From NCBI GenBank assembly GCA_013327885.1, contig JABUMY010000023.1:1-59149 (forward strand): 59,149 nt of DNA. The letters are read 5' to 3'. Shown here piece by piece: positions 54,201 to 59,149 of this stretch. The notes beneath the pieces are model-generated. The model did no database searches. It saw nothing but the letters and a program-made list of their open reading frames with translations, and had not been told where the DNA came from. How positions within the stretch are numbered: position 1 is the stretch's first letter; the number at the start of each line of letters is the position of its first letter. Source of the stretch: Flavisolibacter longurius. GTDB lineage: Bacteria; Bacteroidota; Bacteroidia; Chitinophagales; Chitinophagaceae. A program made the translations under genes and the position numbers.

Positions 54201-55952
54201 TGTATGGAGCTGGGCGCCGGCAGACAGGATCTCTTCCACATCGGCCTGTTGCAGAAGCCAGGCCCCGGCCTGCAGGGAGAGCCCTTGCAGGTTGGGTTTT
54301 GCGGCCGCCAGTTGCAGCCAGGAAGCCAGTTGCAGCACACCTTCGCGGTTAAGGGCCATGGGAAGGGATAGAAGGTCCGCTGCCGCTGCGGTTTTTTCCT
54401 GCAGGTGGCGAACGCTATTGCCGGCTTCTGCCAATGCTGTACGAAGACTTTCCTTTTCCTGCGGCAGCAAAACGGTGAGGCCGGTACCCCAGAACGAGAG
54501 CTGCGAGGGCACGCCAATTTCGGCCAGCCTTGCCTGTATGCGCAGGGCCATGGCCTCGGCTTCTTTTTGCCGGTCGGCATCCCAGGTTTCCAGTGCCGGC
54601 AAGGCGATCTTTGGCAGCGACGTATCGCCGGTTCTTTCGTCTAACTGCAACAGGTAACCGTAAAGCTGGTGGGTGGTTAGCCCGCTGTTGCCGACCGGTG
54701 TGTTAACAGCGGCGCAATAAGCATTCAATTCTTCTTTGTTCTTTGCCAGCAACGCAACTTCTTCCCGCAGCTTTTGCAACGAAGGCTTACCCAGGTCTAA
54801 CACCCGCTTCAGCTCCTGGTGCAGCTCTTTTTTATTGGCCTTGTGGCTGTGCAGCTCCAGGCAGGCTTCGCCCAGCCCAATGTTGTCGAGCCTGCGTTTG
54901 ACCACTTCCAAAGCCGCCATTTTCTCGGCCACAAACAGCACTTTTTTTCCCTGCCCAATGGCGTTGGCAATAATGTTGGTAATGGTTTGCGATTTGCCCG
55001 TGCCCGGCGGTCCCTGGATCACCAGGTTGCGGCCTTCCTGCACGGCCAGCATGGCCAGCAGTTGCGAGCTGTCGGCATCCACCACCTGGAAAAGCTGGTG
55101 CGCCCCTGTTTCCGTGTCAATAAACGCTTCATCGCCGGCCGTGGGCTGCGGGTCGGTAAAGCCATCGAGAAAAAGACTTTGCAGAAGGCTGTGGTCGGCA
55201 GGCCTTGCGTCTTCGGGCCACACCTCGTTGTTCAGGTCGTGGTAGATCATGAACTTGCCAAAAGAGAAAAAGCCAAGCTCTATGCGGTCGGTCTCTACGC
55301 TCCATCGCTTAGTCGGCTGGACGGCCTTTGCCACCGCCTGGAAATAGTCTTCCAGGGAAAATTCTTCGCTTGCCTGCAGGTCGGGCAGTTGCAGGCCGAA
55401 TTCGGCTTTCAGCTTTGCCTGCAGGGATAGATTGTGCCCGATCTCTTCTTCGGAATAGCTTACCCGGAACCGCTCCCTTGCACTGGACCGCTCCAGCGTA
55501 ACGGGCACCAGCACCAGCGGCGCCACCCGTTTTTCGGCGCTGCTTTCCGACTCGTACCAGGCCAGCATACCCAGGCTGATAAAAAGCGTATTCACGCCTT
55601 GCTCTTCGAGGCTTGTCCGGGCGGCATAATAGGTATTGAGCAGTTTTTGCTGCAGGGTGGTTTCGGTTTCGGCGGTTTGCAGGCGGGTATCGGTATAGGC
55701 CTGCAGCAAGTTGTCTGGCGGCAGCTCTTCCCAAAGTGGTTGCTGCTCACCGGTACCGGCACTGGGAGCTTCCAAAAAGCTCATGGATTTGCCCTGGCGC
55801 ACCAGCAGGTCAAAAACATGGGTGGCGCTTTCCTGCACGATCTGCAGCCCTTTTGATTTGGGTCGGCGGTAATGGATCAGTGGGTTGCGAAGTCCAAGGT
55901 CGAGCAGTTCTTTGCGGGATGCTTCAAGCCTGGCGAGAACGGATGCCTGCAT
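51297..55952 (-). CDS. DUF4011-helicase-Vsr-like nuclease-DUF3320 protein (Hhe-type defence candidate)
   Basis: 1551 residues. The N-terminus (LRNPLIHYRRPKSKGLQIV) is a DUF4011 domain. A superfamily I helicase follows: Walker A VIQGPPGTGKSQTITN with Lys320, Walker B VIFDEASQVRP, QLPPTSFF, WHYRSRHESLI and motif VI LNVLITRAKQRCEVF. At about residues 1255-1345 is a Vsr/DUF559-like endonuclease (DLAVVDSEHPGHYLLGIECD, then SYHSARSARDRDRLR and WRIHRIWSTDWFRNP). A DUF3320-like segment and a helical tail end the chain. Proteins with this layout have been described as single-gene anti-phage systems (Hhe). It is the only large nuclease-helicase in the window and sits beside a toxin-antitoxin pair. Defence activity of this copy is inference. 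Confidence 0.9.
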   Translation of the reverse strand: MQASVLARLEASRKELLDLGLRNPLIHYRRPKSKGLQIVQESATHVFDLLVRQGKSMSFLEAPSAGTGEQQPLWEELPPDNLLQAYTDTRLQTAETETTLQQKLLNTYYAARTSLEEQGVNTLFISLGMLAWYESESSAEKRVAPLVLVPVTLERSSARERFRVSYSEEEIGHNLSLQAKLKAEFGLQLPDLQASEEFSLEDYFQAVAKAVQPTKRWSVETDRIELGFFSFGKFMIYHDLNNEVWPEDARPADHSLLQSLFLDGFTDPQPTAGDEAFIDTETGAHQLFQVVDADSSQLLAMLAVQEGRNLVIQGPPGTGKSQTITNIIANAIGQGKKVLFVAEKMAALEVVKRRLDNIGLGEACLELHSHKANKKELHQELKRVLDLGKPSLQKLREEVALLAKNKEELNAYCAAVNTPVGNSGLTTHQLYGYLLQLDERTGDTSLPKIALPALETWDADRQKEAEAMALRIQARLAEIGVPSQLSFWGTGLTVLLPQEKESLRTALAEAGNSVRHLQEKTAAAADLLSLPMALNREGVLQLASWLQLAAAKPNLQGLSLQAGAWLLQQADVEEILSAGAQLHTLKEAYATIFLPEAWELDILSIRQSLKEHGGKWYCFFIGDYNKAVKSLKAVCKEALPKNSDVRLRYAEDILAAQRLEKTLAGYETLSQNLFGPRYQKKGTDWASLKAAAAYLHDVHEAIADRTLPVAVLHYLERHEDASVARQHHEALLAALNEQGKAVQTVTEKLLLDESTRFGGSLQFLPLAEQESLLANWEKSLPQLQLSIDWNNLVALAKEEGLSCLTDAALSWPEAKDHLLHATQKTWYSYLLEKAFASYPSLRQFERSSHEELIRQFRKLDLLSLHYNRALAALKHWEELPNPEGGGQVRILKNEFNKKARHKPIRVLMQETGHVVQAIKPVFMMSPLSIANFLTPGAMEFDLVIFDEASQVRPVEAVGAMLRGRQLVVVGDTKQLPPTSFFDTMNDALEDEENVTADMQSILGMCDAQGAPQKMLRWHYRSRHESLITLSNHAFYENKLVVFPSPGSRQSLGLVFHHLAETVYDRGGTRTNVQEAEVVADAVMAHAKKHPKLSLGVVAFSSAQREAVQNALEAKRREAPELEPFFKATNEEPFFIKNLENVQGDERDVIFISIGYGRTKEGYTSMSFGPLNNDGGERRLNVLITRAKQRCEVFTNITAADIDTARTQSQGIRALKSFLHFAQTGQLDLPVETGKAAESPFEESVAKALADLGYAIRQQVGSQGFYLDLAVVDSEHPGHYLLGIECDGASYHSARSARDRDRLRQQVLEGIGWRIHRIWSTDWFRNPEREIKRVVEAIEKAKSSAYLQEDLGDDIVIEKSFVREAAKNEDLALPEYETAILHPEIAAKELHQHTLGKLAGWIEKIVQIESPVHFDEMARRMVEAAGISRMGSRIRGQLQLATQFAEGGGKIVRREDFLWAPQMQTPTLRKRAEFPSASKKIKFIAPEELALAIEKVVGDAVAIQPEAAVNLVAKLFGFSRVTEEIKQDITEAIRKAVQTKKLVLEGGLLKLG

Positions 55953-56262
55953 GCTGTAAAGTAAAGGTTTGTCTTTTGTTCCATCAAATACGGGAACGGT
56001 TTGTCAGCCAGTAATTGCTGCTGTTCTCTAACGCTAACGGGCAGTGAAATATTTCAACCGTACACCTATCCTTGCAATCTTTTCTACCGCCTGGCACTCA
56101 ACTTTCTATACCGTAATGGTAGCATCAAAACTCCTCAAAAAACGGGCATTTTCTCCCTGTTTTCACAGTGCAGACAGGCTGACAAAAGATAGGGCCTTCC
56201 CTGTCAAATGTCATAAAATGGCCCCGGTGGCCGGGCTACCTTGCACCTGTAAATCACCGTTT
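55953..56262. other. Divergent intergenic region
   Basis: About 310 bases between the helicase (minus) and the START gene (plus). An in-frame extension of the START gene to 56044 covers part of it but is polar and lacks a signal. No confident promoter boxes are seen. Confidence 0.4.
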
Positions 56263-56877
56263 ATGATACGCCATTTATTTGCCAACCTCCTGATGTTTTC
56301 TTTCCTGCTTGTGGCAGGCAACGCTTACAGCCAGAGCGACTGGACGATGGTAAAGGATAACGGCTGGATCAAGGTTTATGAATCCAACATGGAACAATCG
56401 AACTTTAAGCGGGTAAAGGTGCAGTGCACCATGCAGGGCACGTTTGAAAAGCTGATCGATATCCTGCATAACGTAGAGAACCACAAAACATGGATCTATA
56501 AAACAAAGTCATCGCACATCATCAAGCGGGTAAGCCCGACAGAATATTATTATTACACCGAAAGCGGTATGCCCTGGCCGATACAGAACCGCGATGCGGT
56601 GGTGCACATTAAATTTTTTGAAGACACGGTGAACCGCACCCTTAAGATCGTTGCCGTTGGCGTGCCCGATTATATTGCCAGCATCAGCGGCAAGATCCGT
56701 GTACCCCGGTCGGCCAACACCTGGCATGTGACCATGGATGGCCCCAATACGCTGAATGTTAGCTATGTTTTTGAAGCCGATCCCGGCGGCTCACTCCCGG
56801 CCGTGCTGGTAAATGCGCTGGTGGACAAAGGACCCTACGAAAGCTTTAAGAAACTGGCGGAGCAACTGAAGCGATAA
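56263..56877 (+). CDS. START-domain protein, exported
   Basis: 204 residues from MIRHLFANLLMF, whose leader ends at NAYSQS. The body (DWTMVKDNGWIKVYESNM, then TFEKLIDILHNVENHKTWIY, PWPIQNRDAVVHIKFFED, and DKGPYESFKKLAEQLK) matches START-like lipid-binding folds. The START family binds hydrophobic ligands in a deep pocket; the bacterial role is unclear. A 277-residue reading from 56044 adds a segment that is basic and hydrophobic but not a leader, so the shorter form is used. Confidence 0.83.
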   Translation: MIRHLFANLLMFSFLLVAGNAYSQSDWTMVKDNGWIKVYESNMEQSNFKRVKVQCTMQGTFEKLIDILHNVENHKTWIYKTKSSHIIKRVSPTEYYYYTESGMPWPIQNRDAVVHIKFFEDTVNRTLKIVAVGVPDYIASISGKIRVPRSANTWHVTMDGPNTLNVSYVFEADPGGSLPAVLVNALVDKGPYESFKKLAEQLKR

Positions 56878-56904
56878 ACTAACAGGTCCTAAATAAAACC
56901 TTCC

Positions 56905-56941
56905 AAACCTCCCTGTGCCGGTACAGGGAGGTTTGTTTTGT
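56905..56941 (+). terminator. Rho-independent terminator after the START gene
   Basis: AAACCTCCCTGT (56905-56916) pairs perfectly with ACAGGGAGGTTT (56923-56934) around a six-base loop, then TTTTG-rich sequence. Strong twelve-base stem. Confidence 0.9.
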
Positions 56942-57123
56942 TGGGATGGTGGAAGCAGGGCTTTTCTTTGCAGCCAGTTGTCGGCTCATCATCAATTCAG
57001 GGTTTTACTTGCCGGCCCGTTTTCATTGACGAAACCAGGCAATCCATAAAACGCAACAGGTTAGTGATAGGAATGAAAGCGTTAGGAAATTTGTGTAGTT
57101 TCGGCTTATTCGTAAATGCTACT

Positions 57124-57130
57124 GTTAGCG
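57124..57130 (+). other. attC-like right-end heptamer before the first cassette-like gene
   Basis: GTTAGCG, near the GTTRRRY consensus, 14 bases ahead of the ATG of the first small gene. The only other open frame in 56942-57143 (56938-57135) is not supportable. Confidence 0.25.
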
Positions 57131-57143
57131 GTTAAATTGAACT

Positions 57144-57635
57144 ATGCTTTCTATTCAAGAGTTCACAGAAGATGATTTCGCCAAGATTCAAACTATCCCA
57201 AAGGCAGTGCGGATATATTTTCTTTTCTTTCTTTTCTGTATTCCCTTGGCTTTTCTTTTGGGAGCATTCGGACTATTGAAGAAGGGATATGGATATTGGC
57301 CAACTACATTAGGCTTTTTATGTGTGTTCTTCTTAGTGCTTTTATGGTTGACATTGAAGGAAGTTTTCTTCTACCTCAAAGACATGGAAAGGAAGCAAAA
57401 GTACGCTGGAGCAGTAACTGTTATTTCCAAGTCTGGTAAGAAAGGTGAACCTACCGTGTATTTGGATGATACAAACCTAAAAAAGCTGACGCTTTATCAA
57501 GACGGTACTTTTGAGCAAATCAATGAAGGTGACGTATTAAACCTGGAAATCAGTCGCTACAGCAAATTCTTGTTTCGGTTGGAAAAAGAGGGTGCAAACC
57601 TGCTGCAAACCGCTAACAAAGTTTTGCCAAAATAG
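57144..57635 (+). CDS. Two-helix membrane protein, unknown, in cassette-like context
   Basis: 163 residues. Two adjacent membrane helices (YFLFFLFCIPLAFLLGAFGL and FLCVFFLVLLWLTLKEVFFY) and a soluble C-terminal domain of about 95 residues. Base composition is clearly AT-richer than most of the window, suggesting transfer. Its last codons overlap a repeat (CGCTAACAAAGTTTT, from 57611) that resembles the attC-like start after the next gene. Unknown family. Confidence 0.75.
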   Translation: MLSIQEFTEDDFAKIQTIPKAVRIYFLFFLFCIPLAFLLGAFGLLKKGYGYWPTTLGFLCVFFLVLLWLTLKEVFFYLKDMERKQKYAGAVTVISKSGKKGEPTVYLDDTNLKKLTLYQDGTFEQINEGDVLNLEISRYSKFLFRLEKEGANLLQTANKVLPK

Positions 57636-57743
57636 CGGCTGAAGTGCTACATTCAACAAATAAACAACAACTGACAGCAGTGGATAAGCCAGACAGCAGG
57701 AACACAGACGTCCGCTCCTTCGGCAAGCCTCTGGACGTTATGC
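57611..57743 (+). repeat. attC-like recombination site 1
   Basis: Starts CGCTAACAAAGTTTTGCC and contains ATTCAAC (57651-57657, matching RYYYAAC), then a hairpin ACGTCC (57708-57713)...GGACGT (57733-57738), and ends with GTTATGC (57737-57743). Size 93-133 bases and imperfect hairpin symmetry are as expected of integron attC sites; GTTATGC deviates by one base from GTTRRRY. Confidence 0.35.
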
Positions 57744-57789
57744 GCAACAGGAAACCAACAATCAAAGTTGGGACTGAACTTTACCTGAA

Positions 57790-58680
57790 ATGAATAAACG
57801 AACGCAATGGATTATCGGTATAGCAACTCTAATTTCATTATTGACAATTGCTACACCAGTTTATTTCTACGTGAAAGATTTTCATGAATTACCACGTTCT
57901 ACTAATCCTAACGATTGGGGAACCTTTGGAGACTTCATGGGCGGAGTTCTAAACCCCATAATATCCCTCCTAACGTTAGTTGTGACTATCATCATAGCTG
58001 TGAACATAAGCCGAATTTAAAAACGAAATCATGATGAAACCGTACACAGCCCTGTCAAACCATTATTTACAATTTGGACAGGTGATTTCTTTTCGTCCGA
58101 CATTTCCCGAAATGGACTTAGTATTGAAAAAGACTTTTACGATTACGAGGTTCCCCAACAGCCGGCAGGCCCTCATGATTATCTGACGAAGCACTTCTAT
58201 TTGAAAGTGTTCAATAAAGGTCTTGGCATTGCAACTCAAGTCAATATCACATTTGAAATTGACTTAAAGGAGTTGAAACAACTTTTGATAATAGACGAAC
58301 CGAGGATTAAGGTAACAACAAGTGAAATAAAAATTGACGAGGATGGACGTAAGTTTATTATCGTATCCACCAAGTCAGACCATTACGGATATCAAGGTTC
58401 TTCAAAAATTTTGGAAACTGAAAGATATGGTTTAGGAGTTATTGATAAAGGAGATGAAGTAAAAGCTTTCATTCCAAGTCAAATCATGAGTGCCTTTAAA
58501 TTAATCAATCTAATTTGTAGGTTCAAGGACAGAGAAATAGTTTTTCCAACAATACTTGTAAAAATCGATTACAAGAACATTCATGAAAAATCGTTGAGTG
58601 CCAAGTTTAGAGTGGGTTTGGTTCATATTCACGACTATGGAGACTATGCAATGTTTAGAATTTACCAAGAACAATTTTAA
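57790..58680 (+). pseudogene. Membrane-protein gene interrupted by one in-frame TAA
   Basis: The frame runs from ATG 57790 to the TAA at 58678 over 297 codons with a single internal stop TAA at 58018-58020. There is no frameshift: after the stop, codons read KRNHDETVHSPVKPLFTIW straight into the KVFNKGLGIATQVNI part. The N-terminal part has two membrane helices (IIGIATLISLLTIATPVYFY; GVLNPIISLLTLVVTIIIAV) and the C-terminal part is soluble and beta-rich. A one-base change (for example GAA to TAA) would restore an intact protein of 296 residues. Either a recent pseudogene, read-through, or two half proteins. Confidence 0.75.
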
Positions 58681-58701
58681 ACTGTTCAAGAGTAGAAATG
58701 C

Positions 58702-58708
58702 GCATAAC
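58702..58708 (+). other. attC-like left-end heptamer after the interrupted gene
   Basis: GCATAAC is the exact reverse complement of GTTATGC at 57737-57743, so the pair brackets the interrupted gene. The stretch CGCATAACAGCGGTTTTCTG aligns with the start of attC-like site 1. The rest of 58681-59037 has no supportable gene; a possible right end GACGTAAGC lies near 58888. Confidence 0.35.
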
Positions 58709-59037
58709 AGCGGTTTTCTGCTATGCTGGCAAACGGAATGAACATCAGCAACAAATCGCTAATCATCTACATATCCGGCAGACGAAACGCAGGTAGACAA
58801 ATAAATAAAACTTGTACATTAGTTCTTTAATCGGCTTCTGTTCTAGACTGACGAATAAAAAATATCAGCACAGCAGAAAGCCGATAGACGTAAGCAGCAA
58901 GCGGGCCACGCTTCTTTGGCCTGACACATTTTAGCACTTTCACAGGCGCACAAATCTGGACACAAAGCCAACCTGTAAAAGAGCTAAAATTCTGCTGGGC
59001 GACAGAGAGAAACTTTACAGATTAACGTGTTGTGCTA

Positions 59038-59149
59038 TTAAAAGCTGAGTGCATGTTTGATTTGTGAGAGTTTGCGTCCGTTTTGAAAGTTAATCCAGTG
59101 GAGCAGCGCCATGGCCGAAAGTTTTGACGAAAGCCTTGCCTGCAGGCCA
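59038..59149 (-). CDS. C-terminal fragment of an IS982-like transposase (cut by window edge)
   Basis: From the right edge, minus strand, the frame reads LQARLSSKLSAMALLHWINF then QNGRKLSQIKHALSF and a stop. The basic, helical ending with AxLxxKLxAxxLxxWINxxNGR resembles the last residues of IS982-family transposases. Only 37 codons are visible, so the call is tentative. Confidence 0.45.
   Translation of the reverse strand, partial: GLQARLSSKLSAMALLHWINFQNGRKLSQIKHALSF

Noticed and set aside
1-59149. CRISPR arrays or complete tRNA/rRNA genes
   Set aside because: No regularly spaced repeats with unique spacers and no full cloverleaf or rRNA sequence were seen on either strand.

Overview
The window looks like a chromosomal piece from a Bacteroidota bacterium, most likely a Chitinophagaceae-type soil or freshwater organism. 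The signs are type IX secretion (T9SS) C-terminal sorting modules on two secreted proteins, a Bacteroidota-style ECF sigma operon, loose lipoboxes, TAnnTTTG-like -7 boxes without strong Shine-Dalgarno sequences, and plant-polysaccharide glycoside hydrolases. The genus is inferred only from general resemblance. I found no complete rRNA or tRNA gene, no CRISPR array and no origin.

Layout. 0.2-4.9 kb (minus): an operon of ECF sigma factor, a membrane-spanning TPR protein in the anti-sigma position, and a secreted, membrane-anchored TPR-CHAT (caspase-like) protein. 5.0-6.2 kb (minus): a beta-lactamase-family serine hydrolase lipoprotein. 6.7-21.0 kb (plus): two giant secreted proteins, a 2820-residue PPC/PKD/CARDB protein followed after 11 bases by a 1949-residue RHS/YD-repeat protein ending in a T9SS sorting domain. 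21.5-26.2 kb: a DUF488 protein, then a LuxR/NarL-type two-component pair and an RCC1-repeat T9SS cargo. 26.4-32.9 kb (plus): eight mostly unrecognised envelope genes, including a MORN-repeat and a DUF3592 protein. 33.4-34.2 kb (minus): an OmpA-family lipoprotein with a clear terminator. 34.3-35.3 kb: a gene-free kilobase with repeats, a tRNA 3'-end-like remnant and a terminator.

35.3-46.2 kb (minus) is a catabolic region: a GH20-like hexosaminidase with a NagX/DUF5009-like membrane acyltransferase, a decayed IS5-family transposase, an aldonolactone-oxidase-type flavoprotein, a Bor-like lipoprotein, a cupin, a GH51 arabinofuranosidase and a tandem GH43 protein. No SusC/SusD pair lies in the window. 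46.2-51.1 kb holds an inverted REP-like cluster and housekeeping or accessory genes (HAD phosphatase, DUF808, thioredoxin-reductase-like flavoprotein), then a DUF2281/PIN toxin-antitoxin pair. 51.3-56.0 kb (minus) encodes a 1551-residue DUF4011-helicase-Vsr-like nuclease-DUF3320 protein of the kind linked to phage defence. After a START-domain protein, the right end (57.1-59.1 kb) is AT-richer and cassette-like: two small membrane-protein genes, one broken by a single in-frame stop, flanked by attC-like repeats, and then the C-terminus of an IS982-like transposase cut by the window edge.

The parts that most deserve follow-up are the sigma/TPR/CHAT operon (a possible proteolytic envelope-signalling unit), the split CARDB-RHS pair, the helicase-nuclease with its adjacent toxin-antitoxin pair, and the attC-like cassettes at the right end. 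All functions are read from sequence motifs only; nothing was searched or computed.
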